A stretch of DNA of 64,000 nucleotides from CAIVAT01 sp037133475 (lineage in GTDB: Bacteria; Bacteroidota; Bacteroidia; Bacteroidales; FEN-979), in NCBI GenBank assembly GCA_037133475.1, contig JBAXOB010000015.1, positions 1-64,000 on the forward strand. The letters are read 5' to 3'. The position numbers and the translations under genes were made by a program. The notes below the pieces were generated by a model that made no database searches, had not been told where the DNA came from, and saw nothing but the letters and a program-made list of their open reading frames with translations. Positions 22,831 through 32,591 of the stretch are shown here, one piece after another. How positions within the stretch are numbered: the first letter of the stretch is position 1; every line of letters begins with the position of its first letter.

Positions 22831-24495
22831 ATGGTTAACAGGCTGATCGCACTGATATCAATTTCCGGAATTCTTTTGTTGATAGTTACTGGCTGCCATT
22901 TTAGCCAGCCCTCAAACACCATAACTGTAAATCCGGATGATTCAGCCATCCGGGCAAAAATCAATGCGTTTGTCAAGGTGCCGCTTACCACCGACCTCAC
23001 GAAACTTTCTGCCAGGGAAAAACAGATGATCCCTTTGCTGATAGATGTTGCCAAAATCATGGATGATCTCTATTGGGAACAGGTGATCGGGAATAAACAA
23101 AAGTTCTTTGACACCATCCGGGATTCAACAATACGTGAATTTGCCGCGATCAACTACGGCCCTTGGGAACGGCTTAACGGCAACCAGCCATTTATCCCCG
23201 GTTTCGGTCCCAAGCCCTCCGGGGCCAACCTCTACCCGGCCGATATGACGCGCGGGGAGTTCGAAAAATGGAATAACAAGGATAAAACAAGCCAATACTC
23301 CATCATCGGCAGGAACGACGATCACAGCCTGCAGAACATCTGGTATCATGAAGCCTTCCGGGATCAGCTCACACAAGCCTCGGCGCTGATGAAAAAAGCC
23401 GCTGCACTGGCTGAAGACCCGGGGCTGAAACTTTACCTGGAACAGCGCTCTGCTGCCCTGGTTACCGATGATTATTTTGCGAGTGATATGGCCTGGATGG
23501 ACATGAAAAACAACACCCTTGATTTTGTGGTCGGTCCGATTGAAAACTACGAAGATGAACTTTTCGGCCACAAGGCAGCCTTTGAATCAGCATTGCTGGT
23601 AAAAGACAAGGAATGGAGCCTGAAATTATCCAGGTTTTCAAAATTCCTTCCCGAGCTTCAGTCATCGTTGCCGGTTGAGCCTAAATATAAGAAAGAAAAA
23701 CCCGGCACTGATTCCGACCTGAATGCCTACGACATCATCTATGTTTCAGGTCATTCCAACGCCGGGAGCAAAACCATAGCCATCAACCTGCCGAACGACG
23801 AAAAAGTACAATTGGCCAAGGGTTCCCGCCGTCTGCAGTTAAAAAACGCCATGCGCGCCAAATTTGACAACATACTGGTCCCCATCTCGAAAGTCCTGAT
23901 TGACTCTGCCCAGCGCGCCAACATCAGGTTTGACGCATTTTTTTCGAATGTCATGTTTCATGAAGTAGCCCACGGACTGGGGATTAAAAACACCATTACC
24001 GGTAAAGGAGGTGTTCGCGAAGCTCTCAAAGAAAAATTCTCCTCCTTTGAGGAGGCAAAAGCGGATATTCTTGGCCTCTTTATGGCTACCCAGTTAATCA
24101 GGAAGGGAGAAATCAAAGACATTACCGCGGAAGATTGTTTTGTAACCTACATGGCAGGGCTGATCCGCTCGGTTCGTTTCGGGGCAGCCAGTGCGCACGG
24201 AAAAGCCAACATGATGTGTTTCAATTTTTTTGCAGCCCAGGGGGCGTTTGAACGCAGCAAATCGGGCATCTACAAAGTCAACTTTACGAAAATCGGCGAA
24301 GCTGCTGGTAAATGGGCCGCCATCGTTCTGAAATTTGAAGGCGACGGCGATTATGACGGCGCAAAAAAATATCTTGATGAAAACGGAACATTAGGTGAAA
24401 CACTGAAAACCGATATCGAAAAACTTAAATCCGCCAATATCCCGCTGGATATCGTCTACCGCCAGGGTGTTGACGTACTGGGTCTGAACCAATAA
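22831..24495 (+). CDS. Dipeptidyl-peptidase III (M49)-like lipoprotein peptidase
   Basis: This 554-residue protein has a lipoprotein signal (LLLIVTGC, Cys near residue 22). It resembles Bacteroidota proteins annotated as dipeptidyl-peptidase 3 family. Zinc motif: His377-Glu378-x-x-His381 in FHEVAHGLG. The second metal-binding segment (E407-E408-A-K-A-D in FEEAKADILG) corresponds to the EExxAE/D motif of M49. Classical DPP III carries HExxGH with one extra residue; the five-residue HExxH form here is a noticeable difference. The N-terminal half contains INYGPWERL and PGFGPKPSGANLYP, typical of the group. The next gene starts 12 bp after the stop, so the two may be co-transcribed. Confidence 0.8.
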   Translation: MVNRLIALISISGILLLIVTGCHFSQPSNTITVNPDDSAIRAKINAFVKVPLTTDLTKLSAREKQMIPLLIDVAKIMDDLYWEQVIGNKQKFFDTIRDSTIREFAAINYGPWERLNGNQPFIPGFGPKPSGANLYPADMTRGEFEKWNNKDKTSQYSIIGRNDDHSLQNIWYHEAFRDQLTQASALMKKAAALAEDPGLKLYLEQRSAALVTDDYFASDMAWMDMKNNTLDFVVGPIENYEDELFGHKAAFESALLVKDKEWSLKLSRFSKFLPELQSSLPVEPKYKKEKPGTDSDLNAYDIIYVSGHSNAGSKTIAINLPNDEKVQLAKGSRRLQLKNAMRAKFDNILVPISKVLIDSAQRANIRFDAFFSNVMFHEVAHGLGIKNTITGKGGVREALKEKFSSFEEAKADILGLFMATQLIRKGEIKDITAEDCFVTYMAGLIRSVRFGAASAHGKANMMCFNFFAAQGAFERSKSGIYKVNFTKIGEAAGKWAAIVLKFEGDGDYDGAKKYLDENGTLGETLKTDIEKLKSANIPLDIVYRQGVDVLGLNQ

Positions 24496-24507
24496 ACCTG
24501 CCTGCCC

Positions 24508-25515
24508 ATGAAAACAGAAGAGATCACCTCCCCTGCCCTGCTGATGGAAATGGCCAATGCCTTCCGGGTTAGCCGGATCATCCTGACTGCCAACGAGCTG
24601 GGCGTTTTTGATTTATTATCAGGAGATGGCGCTACTTCCAGTCTCGTTGCTGCCACCCTGAATACAGATGTGCGTGCCACCGACCGCCTGCTGAATGCGC
24701 TGGTTTCGGTCGGGCTCTTAAACAAGCAGGGTGAATGTTACCGCAATACCGGTTTTGCCGGTAAATTCCTGGTAACTACTGCACCGGCCTATCTTGGAGG
24801 CCTCTCTCTTGCCAGCCAGACCTGGAGAACCTGGAGTACCCTCACCGAGGCGGTGCGGCAGGGTACTACGGTAGCCATGAGCGCCCATATCAACGAACGT
24901 ACCGACACCTGGAAAGAGTCGTTCATCGCCGCGATGCATGCACGGGCAGGAAAACAGGCTGTTGAAACTGCCGACGCGCTCGACCTTTCTTCAACCGGAA
25001 AGGTACTGGATGTCGGCGGCGGATCAGGAGCCTTTGCCTTTGCCATGATCCGCCGGAATCCATTCATCCGGGCCACCATTTTCGATTTACCCAATATTAT
25101 CCCGATTACCGAAAGATACATTGCACAATCGGGGCTTTCTGACAAGGTGGACACTGTTACGGGCGATTATCTCGCTGACGACCTGGGAAAGGATTACGAC
25201 CTGGCGCTGATGTCGGCCATTATCCATATCAATTCACCGGAAGAAAACATCCTGCTCATCAGGAAAGGCGCCGCGGCGCTTAATCCCGGCGGTCAGCTGG
25301 TCATACTGGATCATATCATGAGCGCCGACCGCACCGAACCTGCAGTTGGGGCTATTTTCGCCCTGAACATGCTGGTGGGCACCCTCCATGGCGACACCTA
25401 TACCCGCGACGAGATCAGCGGATGGATGGAAGCCGCCGGGTTAACCGATATAGTTTTAAAGGAAACCCCTTCGGGAGTTCAGCTGATGACAGGCAGGAAA
25501 CCGGCCGGCGCATAA
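24508..25515 (+). CDS. SAM-dependent O-methyltransferase (hydroxyindole/caffeate type)
   Basis: This 335-residue protein has an N-terminal winged-helix dimerisation domain (about 10-85: SRIILTANELGVFDLL, TDRLLNALVSVGLL). A class I methyltransferase fold follows, with SAM-binding VLDVGGGSGAFAFAM near residue 167, FDLPNIIP near 192 and the VTGDYLADDLG segment. The layout is that of the O-methyltransferase_2 family used in modification of small aromatic or polyketide-like substrates. The natural substrate cannot be told; no biosynthetic cluster is present around it. It lies 12 bp after the M49-like peptidase gene. Confidence 0.88.
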   Translation: MKTEEITSPALLMEMANAFRVSRIILTANELGVFDLLSGDGATSSLVAATLNTDVRATDRLLNALVSVGLLNKQGECYRNTGFAGKFLVTTAPAYLGGLSLASQTWRTWSTLTEAVRQGTTVAMSAHINERTDTWKESFIAAMHARAGKQAVETADALDLSSTGKVLDVGGGSGAFAFAMIRRNPFIRATIFDLPNIIPITERYIAQSGLSDKVDTVTGDYLADDLGKDYDLALMSAIIHINSPEENILLIRKGAAALNPGGQLVILDHIMSADRTEPAVGAIFALNMLVGTLHGDTYTRDEISGWMEAAGLTDIVLKETPSGVQLMTGRKPAGA

Positions 25516-25566
25516 TTCTCAACGGGTACGATTCCCGTCTTTCAGAAAAACAGGGAAAAATCCAAC

Positions 25567-26304
25567 CTACTTCAATAAAAAATCAAGGTTTTCACCTGCC
25601 TGGTATTCCTGCGGTTCAAATCCAAACCGGAAAACCCTTAACATCTTGTCGCCGACAAGGTTCATGGTATCGCCCTCTACCTGCAGCAGGCATCCTTCAC
25701 GCAGGCCGACGACGGTTGCATCACGGTTGACGGTAAGAAACTCGGTGATACGCTGTTCACGGGTCTCCCCTGCGTGACCGGCGGGGTTAAAATCCATATA
25801 ATGGGGATTTATCTGAAAAGGGATAAGTTTAAGGCAGTTAAATGAAGGAGGCTCGCAAATCGGCATATCGTTCGTGGTCTTCATGGTCGGGCATGCCACA
25901 TTGGCCCCGGCGCTCCATCCGACAAAAGGGATACCCCTGAGCACCTTGCGGCGGATGGCCTCCATCATGCCATATTCCTGCATCATCAAGGCCAGGTGAA
26001 AGGTGTTCCCCCCGCCAATCACGATGGATTCAGCTTCATTGACCGCGATTACCGGGTTGGGTTCGCGATGGATGGAATGGAGGCTGAGCCCCATTTCCCT
26101 GAAAATCTTCTTCACCCGGTCTTCATACAGATCAAAGGATTTGTCAACCCCAGATGAGGTCAGGTTGACTCCGGCATACGGGATAAACAGGACTTTACGT
26201 ACGCCATACCTGGCTAAAAAATCCCTGATATAGGTACGTGTCCAGGCAAGATAATCCTCCCCTGCATTGGTAGAATTACTGATCAGCAAAAGATTTCGGA
26301 TCAT
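25567..26304 (-). CDS. pepE: Peptidase E (alpha-aspartyl dipeptidase, S51)
   Basis: This 245-residue cytoplasmic enzyme hydrolyses dipeptides with N-terminal aspartate. The nucleophile Ser131 sits in the GWSAGANV elbow. SIVIGGGNTFHL, NDMPICEPPSF, NPHYMDFN (probable catalytic His region) and TVVGLREGCLL match PepE. Length is normal (about 230-245). The start at ATG 26304 (MIRNLLLISNS) is preferred over an upstream ATG at 26322. Confidence 0.93.
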   Translation of the reverse strand: MIRNLLLISNSTNAGEDYLAWTRTYIRDFLARYGVRKVLFIPYAGVNLTSSGVDKSFDLYEDRVKKIFREMGLSLHSIHREPNPVIAVNEAESIVIGGGNTFHLALMMQEYGMMEAIRRKVLRGIPFVGWSAGANVACPTMKTTNDMPICEPPSFNCLKLIPFQINPHYMDFNPAGHAGETREQRITEFLTVNRDATVVGLREGCLLQVEGDTMNLVGDKMLRVFRFGFEPQEYQAGENLDFLLK

Positions 26305-26341
26305 AGTCGTGATTTGGGCCATAAAAGTAATAGAAAGTTCT

Positions 26342-26349
26342 TATTTTTG
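26342..26349 (+). promoter_or_regulatory. -7 element of the first sugar-transporter gene
   Basis: TATTTTTG (TAnnTTTG) lies 31 bases upstream of the ATG at 26381 and could drive the transporter-malQ-neopullulanase operon. The -33 element is not clear. Confidence 0.4.
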
Positions 26350-26380
26350 AACAATCAATCTGATAAAATCGTACAAACTG

Positions 26381-27673
26381 ATGAAGGAAAAACCTAAGAT
26401 GCATTTTTGGCAGGTCTGGAACATGAGTTTCGGATTTCTCGGCATCCAGTTTGGGTTCGCACTGCAAAACGGCAATGCCTCCCGTATCTTGTTAACTTTC
26501 GGAGCCGACGTGCATCACCTGAGTTGGTTCTGGCTGGTCGCCCCCATTACGGGCATGATCATCCAGCCGATCATCGGCTACATGAGCGATAAAACCTGGT
26601 GCCGCCTTGGCCGGCGCCGTCCCTATTTCCTGGTTGGCGCCATCATGACCAGCATTGCACTGGTGCTTATGCCAAACGCCCCCCACCTTGCATCATTTAT
26701 TGCCCCCATGTTCATTGGCGGCGGACTGCTGATGATCATGGATGCCTCCATCAACATCTCCATGGAACCCTTCAGGGCTCTTGTCGCCGACAAACTGCCC
26801 GAAAGCCAGCACACCCTTGGATTTTCAGTTCAGACCTTGCTGATCGGCATCGGGGCTGTGGTTGGGTCATGGCTCCCCTATATCCTGGGCAACTGGATGG
26901 GAATTTCAAAAGACTCGGGACATGCCGGTCTTGTTCCCGACAATGTCACCTACTCTTTCTATTTTGGCGCCTTTGTCCTGCTTGCCACCATCCTTTGGAC
27001 GGTCTTTTCCACAACGGAATATCCTCCGGAAATCCTTACCCAGGCTGAAAAGGAGGAAAAGGATTCTAAATTTTTCATCCCTCCGGTCATGGTCAAACTG
27101 TTGCTGGTACAGTTCTTCTCCTGGTTTGCCCTCTTTTCGATGTGGGTTTATACCACACCCGCGGTTGCACTGAAATATTACGGAACGACCGATGCGAATT
27201 CGGTGCCCTTCCAGGAGGCCGGAAACTGGGTCGGAATCCTGTTCGGCGTTTATAACGGCGTTTCCGCTGTCATCGCCCTGATGCTCCCGGTTGTCGCAAA
27301 GAGGCTCACCAAAAAGGTCACCCATGCCCTGGCCCTCAGCATCGGCGCCCTGTCGCTGTTATCATTCCTCATCTTCACCGATCCCCATTACCTGATCATC
27401 CCGATGATCGGCATCGGTATTGCCTGGGGCAGCATCCTGGCCATGCCCTATGCCATGCTCGCCAGTTCAATCCCCCCCAGGAAGATGGGAATGTATATGG
27501 GCCTTTTTAATATGTCGATCACCATCCCGCAAATTGTGAGCGGGATTCTCAGCGGATTCATCCTGAAATATTTTTTTGCAGACAACCCCATCCTGTGTAT
27601 TATCATGGCTGGCGCAAGTATGTTCCTCGGGGCCATCAGCGCGCTTTTTATCAGGGAGAAAGCTGTTCTGTAA
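26381..27673 (+). CDS. MFS sugar transporter (SLC45/GPH-like), probable maltodextrin importer 1
   Basis: This 430-residue inner-membrane protein has about 12 hydrophobic segments. It has the family signature GYMSDKTWCRLGRRRPYFLVGAI (D-x-x-W-x-x-x-GRRRP) in the second to third helix and MGMYMGLFNMSITIPQIV near the C-terminal half. This SLC45-like group includes Bacteroidota maltose/maltodextrin and sucrose carriers. Start ATG 26381; an alternative is 26399. malQ follows after 40 bp on the same strand. It should carry malto-oligosaccharides or glucose from periplasm to cytoplasm. A second, more distant copy is at 31299-32591. Confidence 0.85.
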   Translation: MKEKPKMHFWQVWNMSFGFLGIQFGFALQNGNASRILLTFGADVHHLSWFWLVAPITGMIIQPIIGYMSDKTWCRLGRRRPYFLVGAIMTSIALVLMPNAPHLASFIAPMFIGGGLLMIMDASINISMEPFRALVADKLPESQHTLGFSVQTLLIGIGAVVGSWLPYILGNWMGISKDSGHAGLVPDNVTYSFYFGAFVLLATILWTVFSTTEYPPEILTQAEKEEKDSKFFIPPVMVKLLLVQFFSWFALFSMWVYTTPAVALKYYGTTDANSVPFQEAGNWVGILFGVYNGVSAVIALMLPVVAKRLTKKVTHALALSIGALSLLSFLIFTDPHYLIIPMIGIGIAWGSILAMPYAMLASSIPPRKMGMYMGLFNMSITIPQIVSGILSGFILKYFFADNPILCIIMAGASMFLGAISALFIREKAVL

Positions 27674-27713
27674 TCGTCAATGTTAACAATACAAATTTTA
27701 AATACGGAATCTC

Positions 27714-29219
27714 ATGCTTAAAGAAAGATCAAGCGGAATTTTATTGCATCCCACTTCACTTCCGGGCAACTATGGAATCGGCACCCTGGGAAAGGCAGCC
27801 TACGAATTTATTGATTTCCTGGTCAGGGCCAAACAACAGTACTGGCAAATGCTGCCATTGGGTCCGACCGGATACGCCGATTCACCCTATCAGTGTTTTT
27901 CATCCCATGCCGGGAATCCAAACCTGATCGACCTTGATCTCCTGGTCAAGGCCCGGCTGCTGCAATCCGACGATCTTGAAGACCTTCCCCGTTTCTCCAA
28001 CACCATGGTGGAATTTGAAAATATCCAGCAAAACAGGATGCCCCTGCTGAAGAAGGCCTTTCACTCATTTATGACCTACGCCGATCCTACCGAAAAACTA
28101 GCCTACCGGAATTTCCTGAAGGAACAGTCAAAGTGGATCAACGACTACTCCCTTTTCCGTGCCATCAAGGCAAACCGCAACCAGAAACCATGGTATCAGT
28201 GGGAAGAACCCCTGAAAAAACGCGATCCGGAAGCCATCAGCGCCATCCAGGCATTGCTGCACGAGGAGATCGACTTTCACAAATTCCAGCAATTCCTCTT
28301 TTTCAAACAATGGATTGCCGTCAAGGAATATGCATTCAACCACAAAATAAAAATCATCGGCGATATCCCCCTGTATGTTGCGCTCGACAGCGCCGATGCA
28401 TGGGCAAACCCCGAAATATTCGAATTTGACGACCAGCTGAACCCCATCCGGGTTGGCGGTGTGCCTCCCGACTATTTCAGCGAGACCGGCCAGTTGTGGG
28501 GAAACCCGCTGTTCCGCTGGGATGTCCTGAAAGAACAGGGCTACCGTTGGTGGATCGACCGGATCAAGACGAACCTTTTCCTCTACGACATTATCAGGAT
28601 CGACCATTTCCGCGGTTTTGCCGCCTACTGGGCTGTTCCCTACGGCGAAAAAACCGCGATCCATGGCGAATGGATCACTTGTCCCGGCAAAGAGTTCTTT
28701 GATGCACTCCGGGATGAATTCGGCGATCTGCCGATCATCGCGGAGGACCTCGGCGTCATCACCCCCGACGTGGAGGAGCTGCGTGACGGGTTCGGGCTTC
28801 CCGGGATGAAGATCCTGCAGTTTGCCTTCGACTCATCTGAGGGAAACGATTATATCCCTCACAACTATACCAAGAATTGTATCGTTTATACCGGTACCCA
28901 CGACAACGACACCGTGGTGGGCTGGTTTGAGAATGCCTCCCCTGAAGACAGGGCCTATGTGCTGGATTACCTCAATACCAGCGACCATGAGATCCACTGG
29001 TCGTTTATCCGCCTGGCCTGGTCGTCGGTAGCCAACACCGCCATTTTACCCATGCAGGACCTGCTGGGCCTGCGGACAGATGCCCGCATGAACCTCCCGG
29101 GCACCACCCAGAACAACTGGCAATGGCGCGTGAAATCAGATGTTTTCACGCCTGAACTGGCCGGTAAACTTGCCCATTTGACGGCGCTTTACGGACGAGT
29201 AAAAAAACACAAAAACTGA
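27714..29219 (+). CDS. malQ: 4-alpha-glucanotransferase (amylomaltase, GH77)
   Basis: This 501-residue cytoplasmic disproportionating enzyme transfers glucan segments between maltodextrins. The GH77 catalytic residues are visible: nucleophile Asp297 in RIDHFRG, acid/base Glu344 in AEDLGVITPDV, and Asp397 in GTHDNDTVVGW. The N-terminus carries SSGILLHPTSLPGNYGIGTLG and PLGPTGYADSPYQ. Length matches bacterial MalQ of the short, CBM-less type. The stop overlaps the start of the next gene by one base (TGATG), so translation is coupled to the neopullulanase-like gene. Confidence 0.96.
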   Translation: MLKERSSGILLHPTSLPGNYGIGTLGKAAYEFIDFLVRAKQQYWQMLPLGPTGYADSPYQCFSSHAGNPNLIDLDLLVKARLLQSDDLEDLPRFSNTMVEFENIQQNRMPLLKKAFHSFMTYADPTEKLAYRNFLKEQSKWINDYSLFRAIKANRNQKPWYQWEEPLKKRDPEAISAIQALLHEEIDFHKFQQFLFFKQWIAVKEYAFNHKIKIIGDIPLYVALDSADAWANPEIFEFDDQLNPIRVGGVPPDYFSETGQLWGNPLFRWDVLKEQGYRWWIDRIKTNLFLYDIIRIDHFRGFAAYWAVPYGEKTAIHGEWITCPGKEFFDALRDEFGDLPIIAEDLGVITPDVEELRDGFGLPGMKILQFAFDSSEGNDYIPHNYTKNCIVYTGTHDNDTVVGWFENASPEDRAYVLDYLNTSDHEIHWSFIRLAWSSVANTAILPMQDLLGLRTDARMNLPGTTQNNWQWRVKSDVFTPELAGKLAHLTALYGRVKKHKN

Positions 29220-31063
29220 TGCTGAAACGTCTTTCGTTGCTATTCCTCTTCCTTCCTGTTTACCTGTTTGCCCAGGAGGTTTCCCTCACCAGGGTGGAAC
29301 CTCCCTTCTGGTGGACCGGTTTTAAAAAAGCCGACCTGCAACTGATGGTTTACGGAAAAAATATTTCCCTGGCCAGGATTTCGGTCGATTATCCCGGGTT
29401 TACGGTAAAGAAGATAAATAAAGTCACGAATCCCGATTACCTCTTCCTGGATATGACCATCAGCCCTGCCGCGCGGCCCGGCATTGCCACCTTTGTTTTC
29501 AGGGAAAAGGAAAAGGTCGTCGGAAAATACCTTTATGAACTGAAGGAGAGGAAAAAAAATGCAGGGAAAAAGGGATTTTCCTCCGCCGATGTGATCTACC
29601 TGGTGATGCCCGACCGCTTCGCCAACGGGGATGTGACCAACGATAACGCGGCAGGGCTTGTTGAGCCTGTCAACCGCGACAATCCCGACGGGCGGCACGG
29701 CGGCGACATCAAAGGCATTGCCGACCACCTGGACTATATCAGGGAGCTTGGCATGACCACCGTGTGGATCACACCGCTGTTTGAAAACAACCAGCCAAAG
29801 TATTCCTACCACGGCTATTCGATCACCGACTACTACAAAATCGATCCGCGCTTCGGCACCAACGAGGATTATGTGAAGCTTGCCGGGGCGGTTCATCAAA
29901 ACGGGATGAAGCTCGTCATGGATATGGTGTTTAACCATTGCGGCAGCGAACACTGGTGGATGAAGGATCTCCCCTCGCCCGACTGGGTCAACCAGTGGCC
30001 CGAATTCACCAGGACCAACTACAGGGCAGGCACTTCGACCGATCCCTATGTTTCCGCTTCAGACAGCAACCTGTTTGTCCGCGGCTGGTTTGACAACACC
30101 ATGCCCGACCTCAACCAGCGAAACCCATTTCTCAGGAACTACCTGATCCAGAACAGCATCTGGTGGATCGAATATGCCGGGCTGGATGGTATCAGGATGG
30201 ACACCTATCCCTATTCGTTCAGGGATATGACCGCTGAATGGGGGAAACGTATCGCCGAAGAGTATCCCTGGTTCAACATGGTAGGTGAGTGCTGGATGGG
30301 CTTTCCCGCCTCCGTCGCCTACTGGCAAAAGGATGCCCTCAATAAGGATCATTTCAACTCCTGGCTGCCGTCGGTATTTGATTTCCCTATGTTCGACGCA
30401 CTGAGCAAGGCCTTCAACGAGGATGAATCGTGGAATACCGGCATTCTCCGGCTGTATGATGTTTTGTCGCAGGACTTCTCCTATCCCAACCCCTCCAATC
30501 TCGTTGTATTTGCCGACAACCACGATGTGAACAGGTACCTTGACACACAGAAAAACGATATCAGGAAGTTGAAAATGGCCATGGCCTTCATCCTCACTAC
30601 CCGGGGCATTCCCGAGATTTATTATGGAACTGAAATCCTCTCCACCTCCGGCGATTACAAGGGCGATGGCACCAAACGCAGGGATTTCCCCGGAGGATGG
30701 CCCGGCGATCCCCGCAATGCTTTCACCGCCCAGGGACGCAGTGTCGGGGAAAACGACATGTACAACTTCCTGCACACCCTTCTGCAATGGCGAAAAACAA
30801 AGGAGGTGATCCATACAGGCAGGTTCTGCCATTTTATCCCGCAGGATGGCATATACACCTACTTCAGGTACAATGCCAAAGAGACCCTGATGGTGATCAT
30901 GAATAACAAGGAGGAGGCGAAGACCATCACCACCAAACGCTATGATGAGTTCCTGAAAAAGCACCATTCAGGAACCGAGATCATCACAGGCACTTCCATT
31001 AAAGACCTGTCACAGCTGACGGTCCCGGGCAAGGGGGTCATGATTATTGAATTAAAACCGTAA
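29219..31063 (+). CDS. Secreted GH13 neopullulanase/cyclomaltodextrinase (SusA-like)
   Basis: This 614-residue enzyme has a signal peptide (LSLLFLFLPVYLFAQ). An N-terminal cyclomaltodextrinase-type beta domain (about 20-115: VEPPFWWTGFKKADLQLMVYGKNI) precedes the GH13 barrel: YLVMPDRFANGD, MDMVFNHCG, nucleophile Asp328 in GIRMDTY, acid/base Glu357 in VGECWMG, and Asp436 in FADNHDVNR. The C-terminal domain ends at IIELKP. The layout equals that of SusA, the periplasmic neopullulanase of Bacteroides. It should trim imported malto-oligosaccharides and pullulan fragments in the periplasm. It is coupled to malQ by a 1-bp overlap. Confidence 0.93.
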   Translation: MLKRLSLLFLFLPVYLFAQEVSLTRVEPPFWWTGFKKADLQLMVYGKNISLARISVDYPGFTVKKINKVTNPDYLFLDMTISPAARPGIATFVFREKEKVVGKYLYELKERKKNAGKKGFSSADVIYLVMPDRFANGDVTNDNAAGLVEPVNRDNPDGRHGGDIKGIADHLDYIRELGMTTVWITPLFENNQPKYSYHGYSITDYYKIDPRFGTNEDYVKLAGAVHQNGMKLVMDMVFNHCGSEHWWMKDLPSPDWVNQWPEFTRTNYRAGTSTDPYVSASDSNLFVRGWFDNTMPDLNQRNPFLRNYLIQNSIWWIEYAGLDGIRMDTYPYSFRDMTAEWGKRIAEEYPWFNMVGECWMGFPASVAYWQKDALNKDHFNSWLPSVFDFPMFDALSKAFNEDESWNTGILRLYDVLSQDFSYPNPSNLVVFADNHDVNRYLDTQKNDIRKLKMAMAFILTTRGIPEIYYGTEILSTSGDYKGDGTKRRDFPGGWPGDPRNAFTAQGRSVGENDMYNFLHTLLQWRKTKEVIHTGRFCHFIPQDGIYTYFRYNAKETLMVIMNNKEEAKTITTKRYDEFLKKHHSGTEIITGTSIKDLSQLTVPGKGVMIIELKP

Positions 31064-31105
31064 AACCATTAAAGGCCGTTGTATATTTCAGAAACCGAAT
31101 CAATG

Positions 31106-31193
31106 TTTAACCGCAATGACACAAAGAAGGCACCACGTACAAAAAGAATTCATCGTGTACATTGTGTAAATCATTGTGATCATTGTGGTTAAA
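31106..31193. repeat. Palindromic intergenic repeat, copy 1 (MITE/REP-like)
   Basis: Left arm TTTAACCGCAATG (31106-31118) and right arm CATTGTGGTTAAA (31181-31193) are near-perfect inverted repeats. They flank a sequence with GACACAAAGAAGGCAC and GTAAATCATTGTGA. Similarity to copy 2 (34127-34213) extends outside the arms, to about 31090 on the left and 31220 on the right. It lies between the neopullulanase and second transporter genes. There is no coding capacity. Confidence 0.8.
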
Positions 31194-31298
31194 ATAAATG
31201 CCTTGATTTTGGGAACCTGTTTCCCCTTAAAACGAAAAAATATTTAGCTTACACCAATTGGTGCCTGCAATAAATCAGAAATCCAAATCCGGAATATC

Positions 31299-32591
31299 AT
31301 GTTAAAGATCCAGAAAAATCTCTCCAACCTGTTCTATGTTATCCTGGGCCTGCCCAGTACGGCGATGGGCTTTGCCTTATCGATCCAGATTGCCGTTTTA
31401 AGCTGGATACTCCGGACAAAATACAATCTCGAGATAGACCAGATCGGCATTGTCTGGGCTGCCGGCCCAATTGCAGGCATCCTGGGACAGCCCATCATCG
31501 GGCTGATCAGCGACAAGGCCTGGTTCTGGGGAGGCCGGAGAAAGCCTTTCATCATTATCGGTGGAATCCTGGCAGCCCTGATGATCTTTGCCCTGCCCAA
31601 CATCGACAAGATCAGCAGCTTCTTCGGGATTGCCAGCGTGATGGCCGTTGCCATTACCGTTGCCCTTACCCTCGATCTTTCCATCAACATCAGTTTCAAC
31701 CCTACCCGGTCGATCATCGCCGATGTAACACCCGACGGCCAGCCGCGCACCAAGGGTTACACCTGGATGCAATCCATCTCAAACCTTTTCGGCAGCGGCG
31801 CCTACCTGATGGGAGCGCTGATCGGCAATTACTTCCTGATCTATGCCGGGGTGATCATCGTGCTGATCTTTTCCATCGGCCCCCTGTTGTTTATCCAGGA
31901 GCCGCGCGAACTTGCCGCCAGTGAGCCGGAACCGGGAGATCATACCCTGAAAAACAATACAGGGGAGATGGTTGCTGCAGCCCCTGCCACCCAGTGGGTT
32001 GAACTTTTCAAACTTTATTTTGCCCATGGTTTCTCCTGGCTGGGGATCCAGACCATGTTCGTTTATATGTTCGCCTTCCTGGAACAGAAACTTCCTGCCC
32101 TGCCCGGCATGGATACGGGCGACCGGAACGCACGCCTCGGGCAGATGATCGGCTGGTCGTTTTTCATCCTGAATGCTGTCGGCGCCATCTGGCCCGCATT
32201 CCTGCTCGAACCCATGAGCAAAAAACTGGGTCGCGTGAGAACCCACGCCCTGATGGTGGCGACCATGGCCCTGGGCTATTTCGGGATTGTCTGGTTTGCC
32301 TCCAGCGCCATCATGCTCTATTCGATGATGTGCATCCTTACCCTTGGCTGGGCCGCCGTGGTCAGCCTGCCCTTTGCCATCATGTCGGAAAAGGTGGACA
32401 AACAACGGATGGGCTTTTTCATGGGGATATTCAACCTCTCGGTAGTGTTGCCGCAGCTGATCGCCAGCTCTGTGGTCGGCTCCGTCATCAAACATGCCGC
32501 CGACAAAGGGATTATATTCATCATCAGCGGATCGTCGCTTGCCATCTCGGCCGCCCTCTGGTTATTTGTCTCAGAAAAAAAGAAAGTATGA
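31299..32591 (+). CDS. MFS sugar transporter (SLC45/GPH-like), probable maltodextrin importer 2
   Basis: This 430-residue polytopic inner-membrane protein has the same length and layout as the transporter at 26381-27673 but a clearly diverged sequence. The family signature is GLISDKAWFWGGRRKPFIIIGG near residues 67-90, and RMGFFMGIFNLSVVLPQLI is near 368. The central cytoplasmic loop (about 205-235: EPRELAASEPEPGDHTLKNN) is longer and more acidic than in copy 1. Its stop overlaps the start of the esterase gene (ATGA), so these are co-translated. The two carriers may differ in substrate length. Confidence 0.85.
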   Translation: MLKIQKNLSNLFYVILGLPSTAMGFALSIQIAVLSWILRTKYNLEIDQIGIVWAAGPIAGILGQPIIGLISDKAWFWGGRRKPFIIIGGILAALMIFALPNIDKISSFFGIASVMAVAITVALTLDLSINISFNPTRSIIADVTPDGQPRTKGYTWMQSISNLFGSGAYLMGALIGNYFLIYAGVIIVLIFSIGPLLFIQEPRELAASEPEPGDHTLKNNTGEMVAAAPATQWVELFKLYFAHGFSWLGIQTMFVYMFAFLEQKLPALPGMDTGDRNARLGQMIGWSFFILNAVGAIWPAFLLEPMSKKLGRVRTHALMVATMALGYFGIVWFASSAIMLYSMMCILTLGWAAVVSLPFAIMSEKVDKQRMGFFMGIFNLSVVLPQLIASSVVGSVIKHAADKGIIFIISGSSLAISAALWLFVSEKKKV

